A DNA stretch of 38,535 bases, taken from Trueperaceae bacterium. Lineage in GTDB: Bacteria; Deinococcota; Deinococci; Deinococcales; Trueperaceae. Numbering within the stretch: the stretch's first letter is position 1; each line of letters starts with the position of its first letter. The stretch lies in assembly GCA_003556805.1 (NCBI GenBank), contig PWQI01000070.1:1-38535 (forward strand). The letters are read 5' to 3'. The notes under the pieces were generated by a model. It was not told the DNA's origin. It saw only the letters and a program-made list of their open reading frames with translations, and searched no databases. Both the position numbers and the translations under genes were made by a program. Shown piece after piece: positions 1-10,316 of the stretch.

Positions 1-605
1 CGCAGGGCGGCGATGATCGCCAGGCAGTACTCGGGCAGGTCGTCGGGACAGCGGCTCATGATCACGTTGCCGTCCACGACGGCGGCGGCGTCGGTGACCT
101 CGCCGCCGGCGTTGCGCAGGTCGTCGCGGATCATCTCGACACCTGCGACCTTGCGGCCGCGCACGATGTCGGTGCCTTGCGTCGCATCCGTCGAGATCAG
201 CAGTTGCGGGCCGTGGCAGATCGCGGTCACCCACTTCTCGGCGCGATGCATGGCGGCCACGAACTTCAGGGTGGGCTCGTCGACGCGCAGGAAGTCGGGC
301 GCGAAGCCACCGGGTACGACGAGCGCGTCGAAGTCGTCGGGATCGAGGTCGGTGGTCTCCACGTGGCGGTACCGTAGGCCCTCTGCCAGGGCGATGAACG
401 GCACCGTGGAGCCGAACCGGCCGGTGATCGGCTTGGTCGGGTGCAGTGTGCGGGCATGGAAGTGCGCGAAGGCATCCTTCGGCAGGGTGGCGACCGTGAT
501 CATGGCACCGGCTTCGCTGAGCCGGAGCACCGGGTAGAGCACCTCGATGTCTTCGAACTCGTGGGCAGTGACCATCACCACCCGTTTCCCGCTGATGACG
601 GGCAC
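1..605 (-). CDS. DJ-1/PfpI family protein (type 1 glutamine amidotransferase-like), 3' end truncated by window
   Basis: Minus-strand translation from GTG at 605 reads (M)PVISGKRVVMVTAHEFEDIEVLYPVLRLSEAGAMITVAT...DFDALVVPGGFAPDFLR...VTAICHGPQLLIS..., including the nucleophile-elbow motif AICHGP. SD GAGGA lies upstream of the GTG. Not in the ORF track because it runs off the window edge. Confidence 0.85.
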   Translation of the reverse strand, partial: MPVISGKRVVMVTAHEFEDIEVLYPVLRLSEAGAMITVATLPKDAFAHFHARTLHPTKPITGRFGSTVPFIALAEGLRYRHVETTDLDPDDFDALVVPGGFAPDFLRVDEPTLKFVAAMHRAEKWVTAICHGPQLLISTDATQGTDIVRGRKVAGVEMIRDDLRNAGGEVTDAAAVVDGNVIMSRCPDDLPEYCLAIIAAL

Positions 606-718
606 GGTGAATCCTCCTCTGGGTCGCGGTGGGGTGTGCGGCGATCGACGGTGTGCACCTCCAGGTCCGGGATCAAGGGCACCAGGCCGACGCCTCGTTG
701 CCTCGAATCCCACATCAT
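575..718 (-). CDS. putative small ORF (47 aa) at the 5' end of the DJ-1 transcript
   Basis: ATG at 718 preceded by AGGAG; lies just downstream of a good promoter; overlaps the DJ-1 start. MMWDSRQRGVGLVPLIPDLEVHTVDRRTPHRDPEEDS... Confidence 0.35.
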   Translation of the reverse strand: MMWDSRQRGVGLVPLIPDLEVHTVDRRTPHRDPEEDSPCPSSAGNGW

Positions 719-745
719 GGGAGTGACTCCTAAAGGTTTGCTTTC

Positions 746-774
746 ACGATAGTGCGAGGGGCCGCGGGCGTCAA
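746..774 (-). promoter_or_regulatory. sigma70-type promoter for the DJ-1 gene (TTGACG-N17-TATCGT)
   Basis: Minus strand: -35 TTGACG at 774-769, 17-nt spacer, -10 TATCGT at 751-746. Confidence 0.6.
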
Positions 775-811
775 GTCGCCCGCCAACGTGCAGCCGGCGT
801 GGTCCTCTCCG

Positions 812-840
812 TTGACCCATGGCCCCGGCACGCGTACACT
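812..840 (+). promoter_or_regulatory. sigma70-type promoter for the leu operon (TTGACC-N17-TACACT)
   Basis: -35 TTGACC at 812-817, 17-nt spacer, -10 TACACT at 835-840; GTG start codon 7 nt after the -10. Confidence 0.65.
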
Positions 841-847
841 CCAGGAC

Positions 848-946
848 GTGAGCGCGACCGTCCACACCGTGCGACGCATGCGCCGCCGCTTGCGCGTGAT
901 CGCCGCGCGCCAGACCGTCGGCCTACGTGTCGGCCTGGCGCTCTAG
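848..946 (+). CDS. putative leucine/branched-chain leader peptide (32 aa, possibly leaderless; internal ATG at 878)
   Basis: GTG at the predicted TSS: (M)[32 protein letters not shown]-terminus rich in Leu/Val/Ile, with a CTA codon. Located between the leu promoter and leuC and followed by hairpins. Confidence 0.45.
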   Translation: MSATVHTVRRMRRRLRVIAARQTVGLRVGLAL

Positions 947-986
947 CCGCGGCGGTCCCTGAGGCCGTCGCCTGCTCGCGCTACCA

Positions 987-1042
987 GGCCCCCGGACCCA
1001 TCGTCCCGGGGCCGCGTTCGTACCAAGACGGCCCCGGCCGTC
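987..1042 (+). promoter_or_regulatory. tandem hairpins in the leuC 5' leader (candidate attenuator)
   Basis: GGCCCCCGGA-CCCATCG-TCCCGGGGCC (987-1013, 10-bp stem with one mismatch) followed by GACGGC-CCCG-GCCGTC (1027-1042). Confidence 0.4.
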
Positions 1043-1095
1043 GCCGAGCCAGCCACTGCACACCCCCACGATCGACCACCGAAGGGAACCGTTTG

Positions 1096-2523
1096 ATGCC
1101 TCCCCGCACGCTCTTCGACAAGGTCTGGGACGCGCACACCGTGCGCACCCTCGAGAACGGCCAGACCCAACTCTTCATCGGCACCCACCTGATCCACGAG
1201 GTGACCAGTCCGCAGGCCTTCGGCATGCTCGACGACCTCGGCCTCGCGGTGCGCATGCCCGAGCGGACGTTCGCCACCGTCGATCACATCGTCCCCACCG
1301 ACGTGCGCGAGGAACCGTTCGCCGACGAGCTCGCCGACCAGATGATCAAAGCGCTCCGCGCCAACTGCGAGCGCCACGGCATCACCTACTTCGACCTCCA
1401 CTCGGGGCTGCAGGGGATCGTGCACATGGTCGGTCCCGAGCAGGGCATCACCCAGCCCGGCAGCACCATCGCCTGCGGCGATTCGCACACCAGCACCCAC
1501 GGCGCGTTCGGCGCCATCGCCTTCGGCATCGGCACCAGCCAGGTGCGCGACGTGCTCGCGACGCAGACCCTGGCGATGAGCCGACCGAAGGTGCGTCGGA
1601 TCGAGGTCAACGGCACGCTGCCGCCCGGCGTCTACGCCAAGGACGTCATCTTGCACATCATCCGCACCCTCGGCGTGAACGGCGGGATCGGCTACGCCTA
1701 CGAGTACGCCGGCGACGTGTTCGATCGCATGAGCATGGAGGAGCGGATGACGGTCTGCAACATGTCGATCGAGGGGGGCGCGCGCTGCGGTTACGTCAAC
1801 CCCGACCAGACCACCATCGACTACCTGGAGGGCCGCCCCTACGCCCCGCAGGGCGCCGAGTGGGAGGCCGCCGTGGAGCGCTGGCGCGCCCTCGCGAGCG
1901 ACGACGGCGCGCACTACGACGACGTCACCGTCATCGACGCCGCCGACATCGCCCCGACGGTCACGTGGGGCATCAACCCGGGCCAGGCGATCGCGATCGA
2001 CGAGGACGTCCCGCACCCCGACCGCGTGCGCCCCGAGGAGCGCGCAGGCGTGCTCGAGGCGCTCGCGCACATGAAGCTGCAGGGCGGCGCACCGATCCGC
2101 GGCACCAAGGTCGACGTGGCCTTCCTGGGGTCGTGCACGAACGCCCGCCTCTCGGACTTCCGCGAGGTCGCCGCCGTGCTGCGCGGCCGCCGCGTAGCGC
2201 CGGGGGTACAAGCGATCGCCGTGCCGGGCTCGACGCTCGTCAAGGAGGCGTGCGAGCGCGAGGGCATCGATCGCGTGCTGATCGACGCGGGCTTCGAGTG
2301 GCGCGCCGCCGGCTGCTCGATGTGCCTGGCGATGAACCCCGACAAGCTCGTCGGCGACCAGTTGTGCGCGAGCAGCAGCAACCGCAACTTCAAGGGCCGT
2401 CAGGGCTCCGCGACGGGCCGCACCGTGTTGATGAGCCCGGTGATGGTCGCCGCTGCGGCCGTCGCGGGCGTCGTCGCCGACGCCCGCGAGGTCTTCGGCA
2501 CGGCCGAGGCGGTGAGCGCCTGA
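1096..2523 (+). CDS. leuC: 3-isopropylmalate dehydratase large subunit
   Basis: [16 protein letters not shown]...; aconitase-family motifs [38 protein letters not shown] and [15 protein letters not shown]. Confidence 0.96.
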   Translation: MPPRTLFDKVWDAHTVRTLENGQTQLFIGTHLIHEVTSPQAFGMLDDLGLAVRMPERTFATVDHIVPTDVREEPFADELADQMIKALRANCERHGITYFDLHSGLQGIVHMVGPEQGITQPGSTIACGDSHTSTHGAFGAIAFGIGTSQVRDVLATQTLAMSRPKVRRIEVNGTLPPGVYAKDVILHIIRTLGVNGGIGYAYEYAGDVFDRMSMEERMTVCNMSIEGGARCGYVNPDQTTIDYLEGRPYAPQGAEWEAAVERWRALASDDGAHYDDVTVIDAADIAPTVTWGINPGQAIAIDEDVPHPDRVRPEERAGVLEALAHMKLQGGAPIRGTKVDVAFLGSCTNARLSDFREVAAVLRGRRVAPGVQAIAVPGSTLVKEACEREGIDRVLIDAGFEWRAAGCSMCLAMNPDKLVGDQLCASSSNRNFKGRQGSATGRTVLMSPVMVAAAAVAGVVADAREVFGTAEAVSA

Positions 2524-3143
2524 TGGCCGCCATCGCGCCCGTCCGTACGGTCGTCGGCCGCGGTGTCGTCGTCCACGGCGACGACATCGACACCGACCGC
2601 ATCATCCCGGCCCGCTTCTTGCGCTGCGTCACCTTCGACGACCTGGCCGAGGGCCTGTTCGTCGACGTGCGCTTCGACGAGGACGGCCGACAGACAGGGC
2701 ACCCGCTCGACGCGCCCGAGCGCGCCGGCGCAACGGTGATGGTCTCGGGTCGCAACTTCGGCTGCGGCAGCTCGCGTGAGCACGCGCCCCAGGCGCTCGC
2801 CCGGGCGGGCTTCCGCGCCGTGATCGCGGGCAGCTTCGCCGAGATCTTCTTCGGCAACGCCACCACCCTCGGCATGGTCTGCCTCGCGCTCGGCGACGCC
2901 GACCTGGCGGCGGTGCAGGCCGCCGTCGACGCCGACGCCGCGGCCGAGCTCGTGATCGACGTCGACGAGGCGAGCGTCCGGGTCGCCGGCCACACGTACC
3001 GTGGCCACCTGCCCGACACCGCGCGCAGCGCGCTCGTCAAGGGCAGCTACGACCCGCTGGCCGAGCTGCTCGGCGCCGACGCTGCCATCGGCGCCGTGGC
3101 CGACGCGCTCCCCTACGTGCGCGCCGGTGGAGCGGCGCGATGA
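2523..3143 (+). CDS. leuD: 3-isopropylmalate dehydratase small subunit
   Basis: [15 protein letters not shown]..., [23 protein letters not shown] overlap with leuC. Confidence 0.95.
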   Translation: MAAIAPVRTVVGRGVVVHGDDIDTDRIIPARFLRCVTFDDLAEGLFVDVRFDEDGRQTGHPLDAPERAGATVMVSGRNFGCGSSREHAPQALARAGFRAVIAGSFAEIFFGNATTLGMVCLALGDADLAAVQAAVDADAAAELVIDVDEASVRVAGHTYRGHLPDTARSALVKGSYDPLAELLGADAAIGAVADALPYVRAGGAAR

Positions 3144-4249
3144 GGGCCGTGACGACGCACCGCATCGCCGTCCTGCCGGGCGACTTCATCGGCCCCGAGG
3201 TCATCGACGCCACCGTGGCGACGCTCGAGGCGCTCGCGTCGCGGGCCGGCATGGTGCTCGAACTCACGCCCCTCCCCTTCGGCGGCGGCGCGTACGACGC
3301 GCACGGCCACCCGCTGCCGGAAGCCACCAAGGCCGCCTGCTCCGCCAGCGACGCCGTGTTGATGGGCTCGGTCGGCGGCCCGGTGGGCGACCACCCCTGG
3401 AACCGCCTGCCCCGCGAGCTGCGCATCGAGAGCGGCATCCTCGGCCTGCGCAAGCACCTGGGCGTGTTCGCGAACCTGCGGCCCGTGACCGTCTTCCCCG
3501 GCCTCGAGCACCTGTCGCCGCTCAAGGCCGAGGTCGCCAGCGGCACCGACATGCTGATCGTGCGTGAGCTGACCGGCGGGATCTACTTCGGCAAGCCGTC
3601 GCAGAACACGCCCGAGCGCGGCGTCTCGACCGACGTCTACGAGCGCTTCGAGGTCGAGCGCATCGCGCGCGTCGCGTTCGAGGCCGCCAGACAGCGCGAC
3701 GGCCGCGTGACCAGCGTCGACAAGGCCAACGTCCTCGACGTTTCGCAGTTCTGGCGCGACGTGGTGATCAAAGTGCACGAGGACGAGTACCCGGACGTCG
3801 CGCTCGACCACCTCTACGTCGACAACGCCGCCATGCAGATCGTGCGCCACCCCGCGAGCTTCGACGTGGTCGTGACCGCGAACCTCTTCGGCGACATCCT
3901 CTCCGACCTCGCGGCCGTCATCCCCGGTTCGCTCGGGCTGCTGCCGTCCGCGAGCCTCGGCGGCGACGTCGGGCTCTTCGAGCCCATCCACGGCAGCGCG
4001 CCGGACATCGCCGGCCAGGGGATCGCGAACCCCGTCGGCACCATGCTCTCCGCCGCCCTGATGCTGCGGCACGGCCTCGGCGAGGGCGCCGCGGCCGACG
4101 CCCTCGAGGCGGCCGTGCGCACCGCCCTGGCGGACGACCCGACCCGCGACCTCGGTGGCAGCCGCGCGACCGCGGCCTTCACGGACGCCGTGATCACAGC
4201 GCTGCCGCGCGAGATCGCAGCCCCGGCGGCCCCGGCCGCCCCGGCCTGA
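3140..4249 (+). CDS. leuB: 3-isopropylmalate dehydrogenase
   Basis: IAVLPGDFIGPEV..., LMGSVGGP, RELTGGIYFGKP, VVTANLFGDILSDLAAVIPGSLGLLPSASLG, FEPIHGSAPDIAGQGIANP; overlaps leuD by 4 nt. Confidence 0.96.
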   Translation: MRAVTTHRIAVLPGDFIGPEVIDATVATLEALASRAGMVLELTPLPFGGGAYDAHGHPLPEATKAACSASDAVLMGSVGGPVGDHPWNRLPRELRIESGILGLRKHLGVFANLRPVTVFPGLEHLSPLKAEVASGTDMLIVRELTGGIYFGKPSQNTPERGVSTDVYERFEVERIARVAFEAARQRDGRVTSVDKANVLDVSQFWRDVVIKVHEDEYPDVALDHLYVDNAAMQIVRHPASFDVVVTANLFGDILSDLAAVIPGSLGLLPSASLGGDVGLFEPIHGSAPDIAGQGIANPVGTMLSAALMLRHGLGEGAAADALEAAVRTALADDPTRDLGGSRATAAFTDAVITALPREIAAPAAPAAPA

Positions 4250-4257
4250 GCCGCGCG

Positions 4258-5445
4258 GTGGCCGCCGCCCTCGACCCCCGCGCCGCCAGCCGCGTGACCG
4301 ACTTCGAGGAGACGGTCTTCGCGACGTACTCGCGGCTCGCGCTCGAGACCGGGGCCGTGAACCTCGGTCAGGGCTTCCCCGACGACCCGCCGGACCCACT
4401 GGTGCAGCGGGCGCTCGCGGCGGCGGTGGCGGGGCCACAGCAGTACGCGCCGCTGCCAGGCGTGCCGGCGCTGAACGAGGCGCTGGCGACGGCCATCGGG
4501 GCGCGCTTGGGTCGCTCGCTCGATCCGGTGCGCGAGGTGCAGGTCACCGTCGGCGCGACCGAGGGGCTGTTCGCCACCATGCAGGCGCTCGTCGACCCCG
4601 GCGACGAGGTCGTGCTCCTGGCGCCCTGGTACGACGCCTACCCCGCCATGGTCACGATGGCCGGCGGCCGCGTGGTCGGCGTCGCCATGCGCGAGGACGC
4701 GGGTGCCTGGCGGCTCGACCGCGCGGCGCTCGCTGCCGCCGTCACGCCGCGCACCAAGGCGATCGTGATCACCACGCCCCACAACCCCACCGGCGCCGTC
4801 ATGGACGAGGCCGACCTCGACGCCGTGATCGCCGTCGCAGCGAGCGTCGACGCCGTGGTGGTGAGTGACGAGGTGTACGAGCACCTGTCGTTCGTCCCGT
4901 TCACCCCCGCCGCCTCGCGCCCCGGAGCGTGGGAGCGGACGCTCACGGTCTCGTCGGTCGGCAAGTCGTACGCGGTCACGGGCTGGAAGGTCGGCTGGGT
5001 GACCGGCCCGACGGAGCTGATCGCGGCCGTGCGCGCCGCCCACCAATGGATCCCCTTCGCGGTGGCGACGCCGCTGCAGCACGCCGTGGCGAGCATCCTG
5101 AGAGGCGACCTGCTCAGCGGCGGCGCGCGTCTCGAGGAGCAGCGCGCTCGCTACCGCTCGCGCCGCGATGCGCTCCACGAGGGCCTCACCGCGGCCGGCT
5201 TCGCGGTGAGCCGCGCCGACGGCGGCTACTTCCTGGTCGCCGACGCGCGCGCGCTCGTCGATGACGACGCCGACGCGCTCGCGCTGCGGCTGCCGCGCGA
5301 GGCGGGCGTGGTCGCGATCCCCATGACGCCGTTCACCGACGCCTCCACCCGCCACGTCGCCGAGGGCCGTCTGCGCTTCGCCTTCTGCAAGGGTGAGGAC
5401 GCGATCGACGAGGCCTGCCGTCGCTTGCGCGCCTGGCGCGGGTAG
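4258..5445 (+). CDS. PLP-dependent class I/II aminotransferase
   Basis: GTG start; [53 protein letters not shown] (PLP Lys). Confidence 0.92.
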   Translation: MAAALDPRAASRVTDFEETVFATYSRLALETGAVNLGQGFPDDPPDPLVQRALAAAVAGPQQYAPLPGVPALNEALATAIGARLGRSLDPVREVQVTVGATEGLFATMQALVDPGDEVVLLAPWYDAYPAMVTMAGGRVVGVAMREDAGAWRLDRAALAAAVTPRTKAIVITTPHNPTGAVMDEADLDAVIAVAASVDAVVVSDEVYEHLSFVPFTPAASRPGAWERTLTVSSVGKSYAVTGWKVGWVTGPTELIAAVRAAHQWIPFAVATPLQHAVASILRGDLLSGGARLEEQRARYRSRRDALHEGLTAAGFAVSRADGGYFLVADARALVDDDADALALRLPREAGVVAIPMTPFTDASTRHVAEGRLRFAFCKGEDAIDEACRRLRAWRG

Positions 5446-5522
5446 ACTCGGACGACCAGGACCGGCCCGGTGCCCCGCGGCGCGCCGCGCCCGCGAGACC
5501 ACCGCCGCGTTGGAGTGACCCC

Positions 5523-7214
5523 ATGAGCGACCCCGCCACGCCACCCCTCAACCGTCGCAGCCGCGTCGTCACGCAGGGCGACCAGCGCGCCCCGAACCGC
5601 GCCATGCTGCGCGCCGTCGGCTTCGGCGACGACGACTTCGTCAAGCCCATCGTGGGCGTCGCCGACGGGCACAGCACGATCACGCCCTGCAACAGCGGGC
5701 TGGGCACGCTGTCGGATGCGGCCGAGGAGGCGATCCGCGAGGCCGGCGGGATGCCGCAGCGCTTCGGCACCATCACGATCAGCGACGGCATCTCGATGGG
5801 CACCGAAGGGATGAAGTGCTCGCTGGTGTCGCGCGAGGTGATCGCCGACAGCATCGAGACGGTCTGCCGCGGCCAGAGCATGGACGGCGTGCTGGCCGTG
5901 GGCGGGTGCGACAAGAACATGCCCGGCGCGCTCATCGCCGTCGCCCGGCTCGACATCCCCAGCGTGTTCGTGTACGGCGGCACCATCAAGCCCGGCAAAC
6001 TCGACGGCGAGGACCTCACGATCGTCAGCGTCTTCGAGGCGGTGGGCCAGTACGCCGCCGGACGGATCCCGCTCGAGACGTTCCGCGCGGTCGAGCAGCA
6101 CGCCTGCCCCGGCTCCGGCTCGTGCGGCGGCATGTACACCGCCAACACCATGTCGTCGGCCATCGAGGCGCTCGGCCTGTCGCTGCCCGGTTCGTCGACC
6201 ATGGCCGCGGAGGACGCCGAGAAGCGCGACTCGTCGGCCGCCTCGGGCGCGGCGCTGCTGCGCTGCATCGAGAGCGACCTGCGCCCGTCGGCGATCCTCA
6301 CGCGCGAGGCGTTCGAGAACGCCATCACGACCGTGATGGCGCTGGGCGGCTCCACCAACGCGGTGCTGCACCTGCTCGCGATCGCGCAGGCGGCCGGCGT
6401 GCCGCTGTCGATCGACGACTTCGAGACGATCCGCCGCAAGACCCCGGTCCTGTGCGACCTCAAACCGTCTGGCCGCTACGTTGCGACCGACCTGCACGAC
6501 GTGGGCGGCGTGCCGCTGGTGATGCGGATGCTGCTCGACCACGGGTTGCTGCACGGCGACTGCATGACCGTCACGGGCCGCACCATGGCCGAGAACCTGG
6601 CCGACGTCGACGGCACGCCGCCGGAGCTGCAGAGCGTGGTGCGCCCGTTCGACGCGCCGGTCTACGCACAGGGCCACCTTGCGGTGTTGCGCGGCAACCT
6701 CGCTCCCGAGGGGGGCGTGGCGAAGATCTCGGGCCTGAAGCAGACCAACATCACCGGGCCGGCGCGCTTGTTCGAGTCCGAAGAGGACGCCATGGCGGCC
6801 ATCCTGGCCGACCAGATCAGGCCGGGCGACGTGGTGGTGATCCGCTACGAGGGGCCCAAGGGCGGCCCCGGCATGCGCGAGATGCTGTCGCCCACCAGCG
6901 CCATCATCGGCCGCGGCCTGGCCGACTCCGTCGCCCTGATCACCGACGGCCGCTTCTCGGGCGGCACGTACGGGCTGGTCGTGGGCCACGTGGCCCCCGA
7001 GGCCGCTGTCGGCGGGCCGATCGCTCTGCTGCACGAAGGCGACGTCATCACCATCGACGCGGGGCGCAACCTGATCGAGGTGGCGCTCTCCGACGCCGAG
7101 CTCGACGAGCGGCGCGCCGCCTGGCGGCCGCCAGCGCCGCGCTACACCAGCGGCGTCTTGTGGAAGTACGCGAAGCTGGTGGGCTCGGCCTCCGAGGGCG
7201 CGGTGACCGGCTGA
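5523..7214 (+). CDS. ilvD: dihydroxy-acid dehydratase
   Basis: [81 protein letters not shown]. Confidence 0.96.
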   Translation: MSDPATPPLNRRSRVVTQGDQRAPNRAMLRAVGFGDDDFVKPIVGVADGHSTITPCNSGLGTLSDAAEEAIREAGGMPQRFGTITISDGISMGTEGMKCSLVSREVIADSIETVCRGQSMDGVLAVGGCDKNMPGALIAVARLDIPSVFVYGGTIKPGKLDGEDLTIVSVFEAVGQYAAGRIPLETFRAVEQHACPGSGSCGGMYTANTMSSAIEALGLSLPGSSTMAAEDAEKRDSSAASGAALLRCIESDLRPSAILTREAFENAITTVMALGGSTNAVLHLLAIAQAAGVPLSIDDFETIRRKTPVLCDLKPSGRYVATDLHDVGGVPLVMRMLLDHGLLHGDCMTVTGRTMAENLADVDGTPPELQSVVRPFDAPVYAQGHLAVLRGNLAPEGGVAKISGLKQTNITGPARLFESEEDAMAAILADQIRPGDVVVIRYEGPKGGPGMREMLSPTSAIIGRGLADSVALITDGRFSGGTYGLVVGHVAPEAAVGGPIALLHEGDVITIDAGRNLIEVALSDAELDERRAAWRPPAPRYTSGVLWKYAKLVGSASEGAVTG

Positions 7215-7269
7215 TGACGCGACACGCACCGACTCGAGCGCCCGGGCTCAGCCCGCCGCCGCTGCGCCG

Positions 7270-8613
7270 ATGAACGCCTCCGCCACCGGAACCGTACCCG
7301 TGGCGAGCGTCTCGGACACGCTCGCCCTCATCGGCGACGTCATCGTGCCGACCCTCGCGAAGGGTCCCATCATCCGACGTCGCCGGGTCGTCGGCATCGC
7401 CGAGCGTCACGACCTCGTCGGACGGGCCGTGCGGCGCATGCAACGGCTCCATGAGCGCTACGGCGACGGCCCGTTGCTCATGCGGATCCCCGCGCGCAAG
7501 CAGGCGGTGCTCCTGGCGGCCGCCGACGTCCGGCGCGTGTTGGACGAATCACCCGAACCCTTCGCTGCCGACACCAGCGAGAAGCGCGCCGCCCTGTCGC
7601 ACTTCAACCCGGACACGGTGTTGATCTCACGCGGCGAGGATCGAACCGACCGCCGCCGCTTCAACGAGGCGGTGCTCGACACGGGCTGCCCCATGCACCG
7701 GCTCGCGGAGCGCTTCCGCACCGTCGTCGAGGAGGAGGCCGGCGCCGTGCTCGCGCGCGCCCGCCGCGGCAACACGCTCGACTGGGAGGTGTTCGGCGAC
7801 GCCTGGTTCTGCGTGGTCCGCCGCGTCGTGCTCGGCGACGCCGCGCGCGACGACCGGGCCTTCACCCGACTCCACGAGCGCCTACGCGCGTACGCCAACC
7901 TGGCGTTCATGCAGCCGATCCGCCACGAGCTCCGCGATCGCTTCCTGGGGCGCCTGAACCAGTACCTCGACGACCCAGAGCCCGAGAGCCTCGCCGCGAT
8001 CATGGCGCGCACCCCGACCACGCCGCGGACCGCACCCGACCACCAACCGCCGCACTGGATGTTCGCCGCGGACCCGGCGGGCATGACCACGTTCCGGACC
8101 CTCGCGCTGCTCGCGTCGCATCCCGAGCACGAGGAGCGGGCCCGCGCGGAGGCCGCTGGCGGCGACCCGACGCTGCCCTTCCTGCGCCGCTGTGTGCTGG
8201 AGTCCCTCCGCCTGTGGCCGACCACCCCCATGGTGCTGCGGCAGTCTCGCTCCGACACGCAGTGGGACACGGGCGTGCTGCCGGCCGATACGGGCATCCT
8301 CATCTACGCACCGTTCTTCCATCGCGACGACCGCCATCTCCCCTTCGCGCATCGCTTCGCTCCCGAGGTGTGGGAGGCCGGCGGAGCCGCCGAGGTGTGG
8401 CCGTTCGTCCCGTTCAGCGCGGGCCCCGTGCGCTGCCCGGGTGAGGACCTCGTGCTGCTGCTCACGAGCAGCATGTTGGCCGCGCTGCTCCGCGGCGGAC
8501 GCTACCGCGAACAGCAGCCGACGAAGCTCGCAGCCTCGACGCAGATGCCGAGCACCCTCGACAACTACACGCTGCGCTTCTCCGTCGACACGCCATCGCG
8601 CTCCACCGCCTGA
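7270..8613 (+). CDS. cytochrome P450
   Basis: ExxR motif ESLRLWPTTPM; heme-binding FSAGPVRCPGEDL; I-helix region HWMFAADPAGMTTFRTLALLASHPE. Confidence 0.88.
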   Translation: MNASATGTVPVASVSDTLALIGDVIVPTLAKGPIIRRRRVVGIAERHDLVGRAVRRMQRLHERYGDGPLLMRIPARKQAVLLAAADVRRVLDESPEPFAADTSEKRAALSHFNPDTVLISRGEDRTDRRRFNEAVLDTGCPMHRLAERFRTVVEEEAGAVLARARRGNTLDWEVFGDAWFCVVRRVVLGDAARDDRAFTRLHERLRAYANLAFMQPIRHELRDRFLGRLNQYLDDPEPESLAAIMARTPTTPRTAPDHQPPHWMFAADPAGMTTFRTLALLASHPEHEERARAEAAGGDPTLPFLRRCVLESLRLWPTTPMVLRQSRSDTQWDTGVLPADTGILIYAPFFHRDDRHLPFAHRFAPEVWEAGGAAEVWPFVPFSAGPVRCPGEDLVLLLTSSMLAALLRGGRYREQQPTKLAASTQMPSTLDNYTLRFSVDTPSRSTA

Positions 8614-8634
8614 CACTGAGACGCGAGGGACATC

Positions 8635-9495
8635 GTGATCGCGATCGTCAAGGAAACCATCGGCGAGTACGGCAAGGACAACGCACCGCTGCTCGCCGCC
8701 GCGCTGGCCTACTTCAGCGTCTTCTCGCTGGCGCCACTCCTGCTCGTCCTGACCTCGGCCCTGGTCTTCGTGGGCGCCGGCGACGCCCAGACCGCCCTCA
8801 TGGACGAGGTGCGCAACCTGTTCGGGTCGAGCGGCGCGGAGCTGATCGACAGCATGATCGAGGGCCAGGCGGAACGTGGCGGTGGCACCCTGGCGGCCGT
8901 CGTCGGCGGCGTCGCGCTGCTGGTGGCGGCGACGACGCTGTTCGCCCAACTCGAGCGCGTGCTGAACATCATCTGGGGCGTGCAGCCCGAGGCCAGCTCC
9001 ACCCTCGGCAGCGCCAAGCACGTCGTCATGCAACGCGTCCGCTCGCTCGGACTCATCGCGGTGATCGGCCTGCTCATGCTGCTCGCCGTCTTCCTGTCGA
9101 CCTACGTCAGCGCAGCGATCTCGGGGGCGGCGGAACAGCTGTGGGGTGGCGGCGTGGTCCTCGCCTGGCTCAACCGACTCGTCGCCCTCGCTCTGCTGGC
9201 CGTCGTGTTCGCCGTGGTGTTCACGCTGTTGCCGAACGCCACGGTGCCCCGGCGGGCGGTGCTCGTCGGTGCGGCGGTGACCGCCGTGCTGTTCGTGCTC
9301 GGTAGCTGGGCGTTCGGCATCTACGTCACCAACGTCGCGCTCGCGAGCGCGTACGGGGCGGCCGGTTCCCTCGTCGTGTTGCTGCTGTGGGTGTTCATCT
9401 CGGCCCACACGGTGCTGCTCGGTGCCGAGCTCACGAAGGTCGTGGCCCGGCGGCAGGGCGATGAGCACGGCATACGGCAGCACGCCGACGCCTGA
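8635..9495 (+). CDS. YihY/virulence factor BrkB family membrane protein
   Basis: [23 protein letters not shown]...; multi-TM; ...[34 protein letters not shown]...[34 protein letters not shown] start. Confidence 0.88.
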   Translation: MIAIVKETIGEYGKDNAPLLAAALAYFSVFSLAPLLLVLTSALVFVGAGDAQTALMDEVRNLFGSSGAELIDSMIEGQAERGGGTLAAVVGGVALLVAATTLFAQLERVLNIIWGVQPEASSTLGSAKHVVMQRVRSLGLIAVIGLLMLLAVFLSTYVSAAISGAAEQLWGGGVVLAWLNRLVALALLAVVFAVVFTLLPNATVPRRAVLVGAAVTAVLFVLGSWAFGIYVTNVALASAYGAAGSLVVLLLWVFISAHTVLLGAELTKVVARRQGDEHGIRQHADA

Positions 9496-9563
9496 CGCGT
9501 CGCGCCTCGCGCCGCGAGCTCGAACGTGAGCGGGGCGTGCGGACCCGCGGTACGCTAGGGGCC

Positions 9564-10316
9564 ATGGAACCACTGCGCGTCACCGTCTGGAACGAGTACC
9601 TGCATGAACTCGAGCACGACGTCGTCGGCACCATCTACCCCGACGGGATCCACGGCGCCCTGGCGGGCGCCGTGGCCGAGCACCACCCCACGGCCGAGGT
9701 CCGCACCGCGACGCTGCGTGCACCCGATCACGGCCTCTCCGACGAGCTCCTCGCGACCACCGACGTGCTGGTGTGGTGGGGTCACATGGCCCACGCCGAG
9801 GTGTCGGACGCCTGGGCCGAGAAGGTCCACCACGCCGTGCTGGCAGGCATGGGGCTGGTCGTGCTGCACTCGGGCCACTTCAGCAAGCCGTTCAAGCGCG
9901 TGCTTGGGACGCACTGCTCGCTGACGTGGCGCGAGGCCGACGAGAAGGAGCGGCTCTGGAACATCCAGCCGGCCCACCCAATCATGGCGGGCATCCCCGA
10001 CATGTTCGAGCTGGCCCAGGAGGAGATGTACGGCGAGCGCTTCGACGTGCCCGAGCCCGACGAGTTGCTGATGCTGTCGTGGTTCCAGGGCGGCGAGGTG
10101 TTCCGCAGCCTGTGCACCTGGCGCCGCGGCGTCGGCCGCGTGGTCTACTTCCGACCCGGCCACGAGACCTACCCCACCTACCATCACCCGCACGTGCGCC
10201 GCATCGTCGCCAACGCCTGCGACTGGGCGCGCCGCCGGGTGACCGTCGACGCCTCCAAGGCGCCGATGGTGGCCGCGCACGAGCCCGTGCCCAACCCGAC
10301 CAAGGAACACGTGTGA
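9564..10316 (+). CDS. ThuA domain-containing protein
   Basis: [11 protein letters not shown]..., [55 protein letters not shown] 7 nt downstream of TACGCT. Confidence 0.85.
   Translation: MEPLRVTVWNEYLHELEHDVVGTIYPDGIHGALAGAVAEHHPTAEVRTATLRAPDHGLSDELLATTDVLVWWGHMAHAEVSDAWAEKVHHAVLAGMGLVVLHSGHFSKPFKRVLGTHCSLTWREADEKERLWNIQPAHPIMAGIPDMFELAQEEMYGERFDVPEPDELLMLSWFQGGEVFRSLCTWRRGVGRVVYFRPGHETYPTYHHPHVRRIVANACDWARRRVTVDASKAPMVAAHEPVPNPTKEHV

Noticed and set aside
5443-5522. GC-rich palindromic CGCGGCGCGCCGCG in the ilvD leader, with TAGACT, considered as a second attenuator
   Set aside because: No leader ORF with branched-chain residues seen, no good -35 at the right spacing, and such GC palindromes are expected by composition.
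5226-7229. 667-aa minus-strand ORF opposite ilvD and other long antisense ORFs (e.g. 943-2211 -, 3113-4438 -, 3814-5544 -, 7882-9573 -)
   Set aside because: High GC suppresses stops in antisense frames. Translations are Arg/Ala/His/Asp-biased with no recognisable domains, and the opposite strand carries clear conserved enzymes.
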